DNA of 64,000 nt, from assembly GCF_004769575.1 (NCBI RefSeq), contig NZ_RQGA01000003.1, positions 992,001-1,056,000 on the forward strand. The letters run 5' to 3'. The notes below the pieces were generated by a model. It made no database searches, had not been told where the DNA came from, and worked only from the letters and a program-made list of their open reading frames with translations. The position numbers and the translations under genes were made by a program. This document shows positions 27,543-36,563 of this stretch, one piece after another; the stretch's first letter is position 1, and the number at the start of each line of letters is the position of its first letter. This DNA comes from Leptospira perdikensis (GTDB lineage Bacteria; Spirochaetota; Leptospiria; Leptospirales; Leptospiraceae).

Positions 27543-28560
27543 ATTCCAGTCTTCTTGAATATTCCTCTGCCAATTCTTTACTACCTAAAGTTTGAACTCT
27601 TAGTTCCATCAATTTTTTTTCTCGTTCGGAATTTGAAAGATTGGGATTGTTTTTCAGAAAGGTTTTTTCTTCTGTTTCGAGTTTGGAGATTTTTTCCTCT
27701 TCTTCCTTCATCTCTTTTAAAACCTTCTCCATCCTATCGTTCCCATCTTTTCCAAAGTAACGAATCCGAACTTCTTTTTCTTTTGCCTCACGTTCTGTAC
27801 TAGATAACTTTGAAAGTTCGTTTTGGCGTAGATCCATTTCGGTTTCAAACTTATCAAATTTAGGTTCTCTGGCAGCCACTGCATCGTAAAAAGTACCAAA
27901 AGATTTTTTACGATAGTCTTCGTACAAACGAATCCTTTCTTCTGCTTTGATATTTTTTGTTTCATCTAAAAAATTCTTTCGATTAAAACTAAAATCTGCA
28001 GTTGCTTCTTCTAACCCAAAGATGAGTTCCGCATCTTCTTTGGCAAAGTACTTCCTTCGAAGTTGTTTGATTTGTTCATATCTTTCTTGGTTTGTATAGG
28101 ATTTACTTGATGGATCTAGATGTACCATAGCTTCTTCATACTTTAAATAATTGGAAAGCATGGATACGAGTCGTTTTGCATCGTCGCCACCATATTCATT
28201 TTGAATGAAGGCTTTGATGTATTCATGGCACTGTTCTCGGGTACTTCCTTCTGGACATTGCCTACGTAGACTCCAGAGTTCTGAAATTAAATTTAACTCT
28301 CCTGATTTGGCTCGGGCCAAGATTTCATCAAAACGTAAAAACTGTCCATCGGCAGAAAAAATGGTTTTTGCTGATTCTAAATAAAATGGATCAACGGAGA
28401 ATCCATCACTCTGAGTGCGAAAGTAAGACTCTGCTTTGTCATTTGGATTGTCTTCGTTCGTTGTATCCATTGGGTTGGGACTAAAATATCGAAAAGCAAT
28501 ATAGGCAAGGAGTAAAGCTCCTATGCCGTAACTAAGGTAACGTAAATTTTTAACATTCAT
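27511..28560 (-). CDS. lipase-specific foldase (Lif/LipB-type steric chaperone)
   Basis: The start is taken as the ATG at 28560 (frame open to a TTG at 28617), giving about 349 residues. An N-terminal TM anchor (about residues 7-24) is followed by a variable linker and an all-helical, highly charged periplasmic domain, as in Lif proteins. A degenerate copy of the family's RxxFDY(F/C)LS(A) motif is seen as FLRFDEILARAKSGE. RRKYFAKEDAELIFGLEE resembles the repeated RR.LFG.E segments. The gene lies directly downstream of a family I lipase gene, the classic lipase-foldase arrangement. Its job would be to fold the secreted lipase in the periplasm. A terminator hairpin separates the two genes, which would keep foldase levels below lipase. 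Confidence 0.8.
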   Translation of the reverse strand: MNVKNLRYLSYGIGALLLAYIAFRYFSPNPMDTTNEDNPNDKAESYFRTQSDGFSVDPFYLESAKTIFSADGQFLRFDEILARAKSGELNLISELWSLRRQCPEGSTREQCHEYIKAFIQNEYGGDDAKRLVSMLSNYLKYEEAMVHLDPSSKSYTNQERYEQIKQLRRKYFAKEDAELIFGLEEATADFSFNRKNFLDETKNIKAEERIRLYEDYRKKSFGTFYDAVAAREPKFDKFETEMDLRQNELSKLSSTEREAKEKEVRIRYFGKDGNDRMEKVLKEMKEEEEKISKLETEEKTFLKNNPNLSNSEREKKLMELRVQTLGSKELAEEYSRRLEYEKTLKNSEN

Positions 28561-28603
28561 GGGAGATGGTATCGTAGTAAAGGATGTGTTTATACTTCTG
28601 GAA

Positions 28604-28637
28604 ACAAAAAAACCCAAGCATTCGCTTGGGTTTTTCG
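28604..28637 (-). terminator. Rho-independent terminator between lipase and foldase genes
   Basis: Stem CCCAAGC/GCTTGGG with a four-base loop and T-runs on both strands. It lies 20 bases after the lipase stop on the minus strand. Confidence 0.8.
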
Positions 28638-28656
28638 AAAAAACTTCAGAAATGAA

Positions 28657-29586
28657 TTACTGATTTGCCTTCATGTTGGAAGCCATGTTTAGATAAAAAC
28701 CTTCCACATCATACCAAAGACTTCCTGAACGGAGAGTGTTGGATACTTGTAAATGGTCGATCCCTGTAGTGAAGATTCCATAAGAAGGTCCACCTTTCCA
28801 AGTTCCCCATTTTTGTGAAGAAAGTGGAACGAGTCCATCATTAGTGAATCCTTGTCCTTGGAAAAGTCCACCAGCACCACAAGCAGGGTGAAGGATTCCC
28901 ATAAGTGGGTGTTGGATGAGGTCAGGGATAGTGATGGAAGAACCGTAAGAGAAATATTTCACACCTGATTTGTTGGGAGTGTATCCGTTAAACGAAGCCA
29001 GTCCTTCTTTTGATAAAGAAGCCAAAGCAGCGAGAGCATTTTGTTGGTTGGTTCCACCATAAACAAGTTTAACAAGAGTTTCTACTACACTTGCAACAAA
29101 CGGTTGGATCCAACTAGGAAGAACTGTTTTTACAATGTCAGCAATAGGGGATCCGTAGTGCGGAGTGTTGAGTGTGGTAAGGGTTGCTGTTCGACCGGAA
29201 AGTCCTAGGTTAGAAACCATATAACGGCTATCGAGTCCACCTTGGGAGTGGCCGAGAATGTGGAATTTTCCAGTATAGTTTGTCGCAGCAGAATAAGTGA
29301 GGATGGCGGCTTTCAACTCAGCAGCACGCACTTCGTTGGAGTTTGCCGCGGTTTTTCCTGGAGCAAATACAGTGGCTCCTTGGCTTCTGAGGTAATCGTC
29401 TGTTCCACCCCAGTAATTTACGATGCTGATGATTCCGCCGGAGTTTTCGCCCCAACCAAAAAGACCATGAGAAAGAATAATCGGATAAGTGCCTGCGAGT
29501 GGTTTGGAAGAAGAACCGGAACTAGCGAGAACGGGAGTTGCCAATGCAACTGTGATAAAAATGGCTAAAAGACCTTTTCGGATCAT
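28657..29586 (-). CDS. secreted triacylglycerol lipase, Pseudomonas family I type
   Basis: The start chosen is the ATG at 29586 with an AGAGGTGA ribosome site, giving 309 residues. The signal peptide ends near VLASSG. The mature enzyme matches family I.1/I.2 bacterial lipases: YPIILSHGLFGW (oxyanion hole), GHSQGGLDSRYM (nucleophile Ser), TNDGLVPLSSQKWG (catalytic Asp) and GIDHLQVSN (catalytic His). It would hydrolyse long-chain triglycerides outside the cell or in the outer envelope. Leptospires live on fatty acids as carbon source, so this fits the lifestyle. A foldase gene follows, and a divergent TetR gene with two palindromes lies upstream. Confidence 0.92.
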   Translation of the reverse strand: MIRKGLLAIFITVALATPVLASSGSSSKPLAGTYPIILSHGLFGWGENSGGIISIVNYWGGTDDYLRSQGATVFAPGKTAANSNEVRAAELKAAILTYSAATNYTGKFHILGHSQGGLDSRYMVSNLGLSGRTATLTTLNTPHYGSPIADIVKTVLPSWIQPFVASVVETLVKLVYGGTNQQNALAALASLSKEGLASFNGYTPNKSGVKYFSYGSSITIPDLIQHPLMGILHPACGAGGLFQGQGFTNDGLVPLSSQKWGTWKGGPSYGIFTTGIDHLQVSNTLRSGSLWYDVEGFYLNMASNMKANQ

Positions 29587-29676
29587 AAATATTTCACCTC
29601 TGAATTTTCTAAGATAAAACTGTGTCAATTTGACTTATTTGGGGCAAGGATATTTTTCCTGCTATTTTGAAAAAAA

Positions 29677-29709
29677 TTACAAAGTTTTGTAATAATTGAA
29701 CGTGTTCAA
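29677..29709. promoter_or_regulatory. two adjacent palindromes in the lipase/TetR divergent region
   Basis: TTACAAA-GT-TTTGTAA (29677-29692) and TTGAAC-GT-GTTCAA (29696-29709) are both perfect, share a GT centre and are 3 bp apart. They lie between the lipase start (29586) and the TetR start (29760). TetR regulators often bind such sites in the region shared with a divergent target, so these are candidate operators for the adjacent regulator. Confidence 0.6.
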
Positions 29710-29759
29710 AAATTAATTGCCTTTGTGTTGGTGGTCTGTTCTTTTTGATTCGAAAGATT

Positions 29760-30473
29760 ATGCCCCATACAGTTCCCAAAAAAATCTCTCACCAAACATC
29801 AACTAAACGGGAAATTACAAAAGAGAGAATTTATAATTCAGCCATCACATTATTTCAAAAAGAGGGCTATGAATTGGCAACAATGCGCCGAATTGCCAAA
29901 GAGGCTCGGGTATCTTTAGGCCTTACTTATTATCACTTTAAAACTAAAGAGGAGATAGTTTTACATTTTTATAGAGAATCTCAAATCGAAGTGAAACAAC
30001 TTGCCACACAGTTTTCTAAAACCACAAAAGATTTTAAAACAAGGCTTAAATACATCATCCTAACTCAGTTAGAAAGTTTTTCTGAGTATAAAATGTTTTT
30101 ACAAGTATTAGCAAGGCATGCGGGAGATCCAAGTCATTCTCTTTCCCCATTTAGTCCTGAGACTTCTCTCATTCGAGAAGAAGCAGTGGGTATCATTCGT
30201 GAGGCCTTAGAGACATCGAATTTAAAAATTAGAGATGATCTTGCTGAAATTTTGCCAGAGTTACTTTGGATGGAACAAATGGGCCTAGTTTACTTTTGGC
30301 TTTCTGATTCTTCTAAGTCTTATACAAGCACAAAACTCTTAATGAATGATTCTTTAGAATTAACATTTAAACTGATCAAACTTTCTAACTTCCCATTATT
30401 CAAAAACGTGATGGGCCCAATTTTTCGGATGTATCGATTGGTGAAAGGTAATCCTATTATGAAAAACCGTTAA
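29760..30473 (+). CDS. TetR/AcrR-family transcription regulator
   Basis: The 237-residue protein has an N-terminal TetR helix-turn-helix: REITKERIYNSAITLFQKEGYELATMRRIAKEARVSLGLTYYHFKTKEEIVLHFY. A helical ligand-binding domain follows. The start is the ATG at 29760 (GAAAG upstream). It is divergent from the lipase gene with paired palindromes between. I infer it controls the lipase and perhaps itself, in response to a fatty acid or acyl-CoA. The ligand is not readable. Confidence 0.88.
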   Translation: MPHTVPKKISHQTSTKREITKERIYNSAITLFQKEGYELATMRRIAKEARVSLGLTYYHFKTKEEIVLHFYRESQIEVKQLATQFSKTTKDFKTRLKYIILTQLESFSEYKMFLQVLARHAGDPSHSLSPFSPETSLIREEAVGIIREALETSNLKIRDDLAEILPELLWMEQMGLVYFWLSDSSKSYTSTKLLMNDSLELTFKLIKLSNFPLFKNVMGPIFRMYRLVKGNPIMKNR

Positions 30474-30518
30474 AAACTATACTTGCCACCGTTCAGATCT
30501 TTGGGTAAACTCGGTCGC

Positions 30519-32156
30519 ATGAAAATCTCCAGAAAGAATTGGTTTCACTTTGGTTTATTCATTAGTTTTTTGGTTCAAGTTTGGGTACTACCCCTTACCG
30601 CAAGAGAGGTGCGAATCCTCACAAGTCCTCTAACGGATGAAGCCGGGATTTTGCCTTTGGAGAAACAAAATCAAATTACAAACATTCTTTCTGCCATTGA
30701 AACCAAAACATCGGCTCAGGTATATGTTTACATCATTCCTAGTTTGGAAGGGGAAAATTTAGAATCTTACTCGTTGGCCGTAGCAGAAAAATCAAAATTA
30801 GGGCAAAAGGATAAAGACAACGGTGTTCTCGTTCTTTTATCCACTGGGGATCGTAAGGTTCGTATTGAAGTGGGGTATGGTTTAGAAGAAACATTAACGG
30901 ATGTTTTGTGCAATCGAATCATTCGTAATATTATGATTCCTGAATTCAAAAAAGGTGAGATACCTCAGGGTTTGGTGAGTGGTGTTCTTGCAGTAGAATC
31001 GATTCTTTATGGAAATATAGATTCCAATCCGGCCCTGAATACGAACTATCCAGATGGGATCGGAATGGCACTGACTACAAATTCCACTGGCAATCACATA
31101 GGGTTCACTCTGGGAATACTGATCATAGCTTGGATTATAAATTTAATTTTAAAAGAAAACAAAATTTATAAAGATAAGAAGTGGTTGGAAATTCTATATG
31201 GTGTTTTCGTTTTCTCAGGGATATTGTATTTTTTTCCAGATGCCGTTTTCTATTTGTTTTGTATTGGTCTTGTCGGGGTAAATTTATATTTATTATACGG
31301 ACTTTGGTTCCCTTTATCCTATTTTTATTCGTTATTGTCTCTGGCATTCTGGATTCCATTTTTGCATTTTACTTTTAATATAGGTTTCCCGAGTTTGTTT
31401 TGGATCTTTGGGATTATTAGTTCCGTTTTCATTACAACTAAGATTGTTTTGGATGATGTGATTACAAATAAATTCTATCAAATTGCCAAATATTGGGGAA
31501 TGAGTTCGAAAGAATTGTTATTGCATATCATTTCCTTTTTCACTTTAGGGTTTTCCATTTTTTCTTTTTGGAATGGAGAAGGATTGGTTTATATCTTCTT
31601 TTACCAAGGTTTAATTTTGTTCACTATTTATGGATTGGGATTCAAATCATTTAGGTTCAAACCCTTCCAGTATTTTATAGCTTTGATTCTTTGGTTGTTT
31701 TTTGTTGCAGGATTTGTCTTTTATACACCAAGAACTGGCGAAAACTCAGGAACATACAATTTAGAAACCATGGTCAATTGGTTTCAATGGTTCAATTGTT
31801 TTGTTAGTGGTTATATTTTAGCTAAATCCATCGAAGTGGATTCTTGGAAATATAGATTTTTGAAATACACATTGATATCCCTTGTCTGGACCCTGGGGTT
31901 TTCGTTTCATTACCTCTTGGGATTTTCCAACCATTGGTCGGCAATGACCTTTGTATTTTCCTATGGAGCTTTACTGATCATTCATTTTTTGACAGTGATC
32001 GCCAATGAATCAGGGAGTGGATCTTATTCATCTTACTCCTCTAGCTCAAGTTCCTCGTCTTATTCCTCTTCTAGTTATAGCAGTTCCTCTAGTTCTAGTT
32101 CATCGGGAGGAGGTGGGGGAAGTTTTGGAGGAGGCGGAAGTTCGGGAAGTTGGTGA
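30519..32156 (+). CDS. TPM-domain polytopic membrane protein with Ser/Gly-rich tail
   Basis: From the ATG at 30519 the protein has 545 residues. A signal/anchor (about 5-25) leads to a TPM (DUF477) domain (about 30-165: LTDEAGILP, KDKDNGVLVLLSTGDRKVRIEVGYGLE). About ten TM segments follow (about 190-500). The C-terminus is almost only Ser/Tyr, then Gly, ending GGGGSSGSW. The Gly-rich end is typical of YgcG-type TPM proteins. TPM domains occur in thylakoid TLP18.3 and in bacterial envelope proteins; the biochemical role here is unknown. The gene starts 45 bases after the TetR stop and may be cotranscribed with it. Confidence 0.82.
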   Translation: MKISRKNWFHFGLFISFLVQVWVLPLTAREVRILTSPLTDEAGILPLEKQNQITNILSAIETKTSAQVYVYIIPSLEGENLESYSLAVAEKSKLGQKDKDNGVLVLLSTGDRKVRIEVGYGLEETLTDVLCNRIIRNIMIPEFKKGEIPQGLVSGVLAVESILYGNIDSNPALNTNYPDGIGMALTTNSTGNHIGFTLGILIIAWIINLILKENKIYKDKKWLEILYGVFVFSGILYFFPDAVFYLFCIGLVGVNLYLLYGLWFPLSYFYSLLSLAFWIPFLHFTFNIGFPSLFWIFGIISSVFITTKIVLDDVITNKFYQIAKYWGMSSKELLLHIISFFTLGFSIFSFWNGEGLVYIFFYQGLILFTIYGLGFKSFRFKPFQYFIALILWLFFVAGFVFYTPRTGENSGTYNLETMVNWFQWFNCFVSGYILAKSIEVDSWKYRFLKYTLISLVWTLGFSFHYLLGFSNHWSAMTFVFSYGALLIIHFLTVIANESGSGSYSSYSSSSSSSSYSSSSYSSSSSSSSSGGGGGSFGGGGSSGSW

Positions 32157-32159
32157 TTT

Positions 32160-32194
32160 TGTAGAGCTTTTGTTATGAAAACAATAACTCTACA
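32160..32194. terminator. hairpin between convergent genes
   Basis: Outer stem TGTAGAG/CTCTACA and inner stem TTGTT/AACAA form one long hairpin just after the TPM gene stop and 13 bases before the end of the convergent lipoprotein gene. T-runs are weak on both sides, so the call is modest. Confidence 0.45.
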
Positions 32195-32206
32195 AAGGAC
32201 CGAAAT

Positions 32207-32746
32207 TTACTGGTTTTCGAAAGTGATTTGGAAATTAGTAACTCGGCTATAAGGTGTTACACCGTTACATTGATAACTGGATGCAGAAACTAAACCAGCA
32301 TTATCGATTGTGTAAGTTTTTCCTGAAGATAATGTTAGAATTTCTGATTTAGATCCACTTGTGGAAGAGATGAGCTCTGTTGTATTGTCTTTTAAAATAA
32401 CGTTCACGGTAAAATTTCGAGACGAACAATTATTCGAACTTAAAGTTTGTCTTCCCGCACTCACAGATACTTTAAAATTTCCTGATGTTGGAAAGGTGAT
32501 ACTTCCAGTCGAGGATGTATTACCACAAACAGAATATCGGCTTCCTATATACGTAAAATTACTCCCCCCTGAACCAATGGTTACATCGCAGGGAATTGTT
32601 GAATTTGCAGCAGCGATTAACAGTAGCAAATCGGTATTTTTGTCTCCGGTAATAGGGAATTCCTTAATCAAATCTTCTTTTTTGTTTCCGCAATACGTTG
32701 TTAATAGCAATAACAAAGAAAATGTGATGATTTTTTTATAGTTCAT
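32207..32746 (-). CDS. putative lipoprotein, 179 aa
   Basis: The signal peptide ends in a spirochaetal lipobox TTYC with Cys19. The mature protein is beta-rich and Ser/Thr-rich with four further Cys (about C53, C74, C107, C163), probably forming disulfides. No family recognised. Its composition suggests an exposed beta-sandwich. The gene stands alone between convergent and same-strand neighbours. Confidence 0.65.
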   Translation of the reverse strand: MNYKKIITFSLLLLLTTYCGNKKEDLIKEFPITGDKNTDLLLLIAAANSTIPCDVTIGSGGSNFTYIGSRYSVCGNTSSTGSITFPTSGNFKVSVSAGRQTLSSNNCSSRNFTVNVILKDNTTELISSTSGSKSEILTLSSGKTYTIDNAGLVSASSYQCNGVTPYSRVTNFQITFENQ

Positions 32747-32819
32747 ATGAATTGTTCCTGATTGAATGCGATGATTCCAAGATCATTCACGGATACAAGT
32801 GCAAAATTAGAATATTCAA

Positions 32820-33290
32820 TTAGATTATTATTTTTTTTCGATAACGAATATAAAATCTATCAAAGGAAGACTTGTCCCAAAAACGTACAGCTTCTTCATT
32901 TTGTAAGATAGCTCGAAGTTCGATCGCGGGGATGGATTTTTCTTTGCACCAAAGATCGACATCTTTCAAAAGCTCTGACATATATCCTTTTTTCTTTTTG
33001 CCAAGTTTGGTTACGGCAAGATCGATAAATAGGCTTCTTTCTTCTTCTAGATGAGGTTTTTCTTCGACTCGACCAATCAGTAAAGACACAAGTTCTGATT
33101 CGGAAAAATATCCACGCATATACACTTTGCCTGTGCCAATGAGTTTGAAGTAAATGTCGGTAAATTTAGTAGCGGCGCGGGGGCGGATGCGGAACAAACC
33201 ATCTAACTCGAGTTCGTTTACTTTTCGGTAAAACTGATTTACGAGTTCGATGGTTTGATTTCTATCAGATTCGTTTAAGTCTCGAATCAC
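32820..33290 (-). CDS. GNAT-family N-acetyltransferase
   Basis: The 156-residue protein has the GNAT layout: N-terminal IRDLNESDRNQTIELVNQFY, a central strand ERSLFIDLAVTKLGKKKKGYMSELLKDVDLWCKEK (acetyl-CoA loop, degenerate) and the C-terminal NEEAVRFWDKSSFDRFYIRYRK. The substrate is unknown. The start is GTG placed directly after the TAG of glyQS, so it is coupled to it. Confidence 0.72.
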   Translation of the reverse strand: MIRDLNESDRNQTIELVNQFYRKVNELELDGLFRIRPRAATKFTDIYFKLIGTGKVYMRGYFSESELVSLLIGRVEEKPHLEEERSLFIDLAVTKLGKKKKGYMSELLKDVDLWCKEKSIPAIELRAILQNEEAVRFWDKSSFDRFYIRYRKKIII

Positions 33291-34691
33291 CTACACCATT
33301 CTGTTAATGAGGTAAGATTTGATTTCGGTAAGAGGGATCCTTTCTTGTTTCATCGAGTCTCTTTCCCGAATAGTGACGGTTCCATCACTCATGGTATCGT
33401 AATCCACTGTGATACAAAATGGAGTTCCGATTTCGTCATGACGACGGTAACGTTTTCCAATAGCACCACTATCATCGTAATCGACATACCAATGGTTACG
33501 AAGGTCCGCATAAATTTCTTTGGCTTTGGAATCGAGTCCGTCTTTTTTCATCAAAGGAAAAATAGCCACTTTCATTGGGCTCACACGTTTTCCAAAACGA
33601 AGGACAGTACGAATTTCATCTTTTTCTAATTTTTCTTCTTCGTAGGCATCACATAAAACCGCTAGGAAAAGTCGGTTGAGACCGAGGGCTGGTTCTACAA
33701 CATAAGGAAGGTATTTTTTCTTATGATCTAAATCATGATATTTCAAATCTTCGGAAGAAAACTTTTCGTGTTGTGTGAGGTCATAATCGGTCCTTGACGC
33801 TACACCCCAAAGTTCCCCCCAACCAAATGGATATTTGTATTCGATATCACTTGTGGAATCACTATAAAAAGAAAGTTCTTCCTTTTCATGTTCTCTCACA
33901 CGTAAGTTTTCTTTTTTAAGGCCTACCACATTGACAAGCCAGTCCATACAGTAGTCCACCCAATACTTGAACCATTCTTTCTGCGTCCCTGGTTCGCAGA
34001 AAAATTCCATTTCCATTTGTTCGAACTCACGGGTACGAAAGATAAATTGCCGAGCCATGATTTCGTTACGAAAAGACTTTCCGATTTGGGCAATTCCAAA
34101 GGGAACTTTCTTCCGAGCAATCTGGGTTACATTTTTGAAATTAATAAAAATCCCTTGTGCGGTTTCTGGACGAAGGTAGATATCTGTAGCTCCTTCTTCG
34201 GAAGCACCGTGAGAGGTTTTGAACATCAAGTTGAATTGGCGAGCATCGGTAAAACTTCCCGTAGTTCCACAAGTAGGGCAGGCGTAAGCTTTGTCTCGGA
34301 TGGTATTGGTTAGTTCTTCTAAACTTTTTCCAGTCGCTGCCCCTTCACCTTCCTTATCTTCCAAAAACTTATCCACACGGATCCGTGTTTTACATTTTTT
34401 GCAGTCCATCAGCGGATCGTTAAAATTGGATATATGGCCAGAAGCTTCCCAAACTCGGGGGTGGAGGAGGATGGAGGAATCGAGTCCCAAAACATCGTCC
34501 CGTCTATGAACAAAGTATTCCCACCAAAGTCGTTTTAGATTGTTTAATACTTCAATTCCGTTCGGACCATAGTCAAATGTATTGGAGAGGCCTCCGTAAA
34601 TTTCGGATCCTGGGAAAACAAAGCCCCTTCTTTTGGAGACTGCAACTATGGGTTTGAGCGACTGCTCTTCTTTCTCTTTCGGCTGTGCCAT
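33291..34691 (-). CDS. glyQS: glycyl-tRNA synthetase, alpha2 (eukaryote/archaeal-like) type
   Basis: The enzyme charges tRNA-Gly. The 466-residue protein starts at the ATG at 34691 (GGCGGAT upstream). It has class II motifs: GFVFPGSEIYGG near the N-terminus, FRNEIMARQFIFRTREFEQMEMEFF (motif 2) and GLNRLFLAVL (motif 3), plus the anticodon-binding domain (VAIFPLMKKDGLDSKA). A zinc-type insertion has CKKC and CPTC. This single-chain form replaces the GlyQ/GlyS tetramer of most Gram-negatives. The upstream 64 bases are shared with the divergent gene at 34755. Confidence 0.95.
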   Translation of the reverse strand: MAQPKEKEEQSLKPIVAVSKRRGFVFPGSEIYGGLSNTFDYGPNGIEVLNNLKRLWWEYFVHRRDDVLGLDSSILLHPRVWEASGHISNFNDPLMDCKKCKTRIRVDKFLEDKEGEGAATGKSLEELTNTIRDKAYACPTCGTTGSFTDARQFNLMFKTSHGASEEGATDIYLRPETAQGIFINFKNVTQIARKKVPFGIAQIGKSFRNEIMARQFIFRTREFEQMEMEFFCEPGTQKEWFKYWVDYCMDWLVNVVGLKKENLRVREHEKEELSFYSDSTSDIEYKYPFGWGELWGVASRTDYDLTQHEKFSSEDLKYHDLDHKKKYLPYVVEPALGLNRLFLAVLCDAYEEEKLEKDEIRTVLRFGKRVSPMKVAIFPLMKKDGLDSKAKEIYADLRNHWYVDYDDSGAIGKRYRRHDEIGTPFCITVDYDTMSDGTVTIRERDSMKQERIPLTEIKSYLINRMV

Positions 34692-34754
34692 ATCCGCCAA
34701 ATTTTTTGTTTTCCATGAAAATTCAAAGTATTTTCCTTGAGATAAGACTAAAGA

Positions 34755-36563
34755 ATGGATTCGGCAAATTCTAACCAACTCTCTCCCTGGGCTAAAAAAT
34801 CCTTAACTTTCTTCCTTTGGATGTCCCCTTTATTTTCTCTTGGACCGTTTTTGGCCTTTGGTGTCCTTTTTGCCTTTCCAGGCGAATTCCGACTCAGGCT
34901 TCGGGCCTTAGCTGTCATTGCCGTATACATCCTCTCTTGGATTGTATTTTATCCAATTGAACTCCTTCACAGGTCAGGAATGGAATGGGAAAGGGTCATC
35001 AATGAATATCTCGCTAAGGATTCCGCGAGCCTTCAGCTGAAGTGTGGATTTGTGATTCTTTGTTTCCTACTTTTTCTAACCAACTACATCCATAGCCGAA
35101 GTCGTAACCAAAAAAGGGAATCCATTCGTCAGGCAAAACTCCAATCCCAAAATCCTCATGTTACCATTCGCACGGAAATGCGGATTCGAGATGCCAAGTT
35201 TGATACAGTGTTATTTGTGATACTTCTTGGTCTCCTCCTCAATTTTGGATTTCAATACATCTCCGAAAAATTACATCCGAATAAATCCCTTTCCCCACTG
35301 GCACCACTCGTGGATGTTTATCAATTTGTATTTAATTATTCTATATCTCTTTGTATTTTGCTTTTTAGTTTTAACAGAAACAAAATTCCATCTCTCATTG
35401 CAAAACCTTATCTACGTTATATGGAGGGGGTTCGCATTCGAGAAAGATGGAAGGCGGCGGTAGTTTCGCAAAGTAGATTCCCGTTTCGTTTGGAATTGAT
35501 AGTAAAACAAAAAGCTAAATTCCGAGATAGTATCCTACCTGGTTTTGGACATATATATGTTTATGAATACTGGCGTGGGTTCCCCATTTTATTTTTAACG
35601 TTACTTTTGTTTTTGTTTTCGGCTGTCTGGGTTTTTTCTTATATAAGCCCCATATTTGGAATTCAATTTTTAGCAGGTTTTGGATTGAAACCCGGAGTTC
35701 CCGATAAAGATTTTTTTATCTCTTCACAAAATATTGCTTATGCGGTGTTTTCTGTTTTGGCATTGGTTGGGGTTTACTTTTATTCGTCTTATTTACTCGA
35801 AAAATCTTTTAGTTTAGAAAATTTAGGAGTTAAGGAAGACAAAATTGGTGAGTCAGAACCTTTCTTCAAACCGGGATTACGTAAAGGATTTCGAAACGTA
35901 TTACCACTTTCCTTACTCTTTCATTTGATTTTGATATCTCTTGTTTTTTTGATTCCTATCACACTCCAACGTGGTAAAAAGAAAGAACAGTCTTCCCAAA
36001 AAAATGACCATTTTCGCCCAGAGAAAATGGAGTTCTATTTTATCGATCCTAATGTTCCGGATGATACGAAAGGGCTGAATGGGGGAGTGGTCACAGGGAA
36101 TGAAACAGAAAACAAGGAAAAAGGGGAAAAAATCTCCAACGAAAAAGTAGCGGACAATGGCCCAGTCAAAGGCTACATCAAAAAGATTCGTGGCAAAAAA
36201 GTTCCGCCAACTTATTCAAATTATATTTCCGCAAAAATGCGAGTTCCCGAAAGTTATATGGATTATTGGGCTAAAGCACCACATCCATATTCCTCAGTAG
36301 TTGCCTATACAATTACGCAAGATGGGGATGTGGTAGATGTAGAACTTGTGGAAGCTTCCGATTATCCAGACCAAGATTTAAGAACCTTACAACTGGTAGA
36401 GAGTTTAGGCCCACTTATGGCACCACCCGGAACCAAAAACGATATTCGTGTTACAGAACTTTTTTGGAATGGACCTATCGATCCAGAATTTGTTCCCACT
36501 CCACTCCAGAAGGAAATGATCAACTTATTTGACGGCCGTTATATGGAAGAGTTACCTGAATGA
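34755..36563 (+). CDS. polytopic membrane protein with C-terminal TonB-like domain
   Basis: The 602-residue protein has about eight TM segments (residues 15-390). The last TM (about 378-398, VLPLSLLFHLILISLVFLIPI) resembles the single N-terminal TM of TonB. A charged linker (400-465) and a TonB_C-like domain (about 510-570: YSSVVAYTITQDGDVVDVELVEASDYPDQD) follow. TonB-like domains contact outer-membrane partners and span the periplasm. So this may be a TonB fused to a membrane module instead of ExbB/ExbD. I recognise no family for the N-terminal half. The next gene, a PrsW-like protease, overlaps by four bases. Confidence 0.75.
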   Translation: MDSANSNQLSPWAKKSLTFFLWMSPLFSLGPFLAFGVLFAFPGEFRLRLRALAVIAVYILSWIVFYPIELLHRSGMEWERVINEYLAKDSASLQLKCGFVILCFLLFLTNYIHSRSRNQKRESIRQAKLQSQNPHVTIRTEMRIRDAKFDTVLFVILLGLLLNFGFQYISEKLHPNKSLSPLAPLVDVYQFVFNYSISLCILLFSFNRNKIPSLIAKPYLRYMEGVRIRERWKAAVVSQSRFPFRLELIVKQKAKFRDSILPGFGHIYVYEYWRGFPILFLTLLLFLFSAVWVFSYISPIFGIQFLAGFGLKPGVPDKDFFISSQNIAYAVFSVLALVGVYFYSSYLLEKSFSLENLGVKEDKIGESEPFFKPGLRKGFRNVLPLSLLFHLILISLVFLIPITLQRGKKKEQSSQKNDHFRPEKMEFYFIDPNVPDDTKGLNGGVVTGNETENKEKGEKISNEKVADNGPVKGYIKKIRGKKVPPTYSNYISAKMRVPESYMDYWAKAPHPYSSVVAYTITQDGDVVDVELVEASDYPDQDLRTLQLVESLGPLMAPPGTKNDIRVTELFWNGPIDPEFVPTPLQKEMINLFDGRYMEELPE

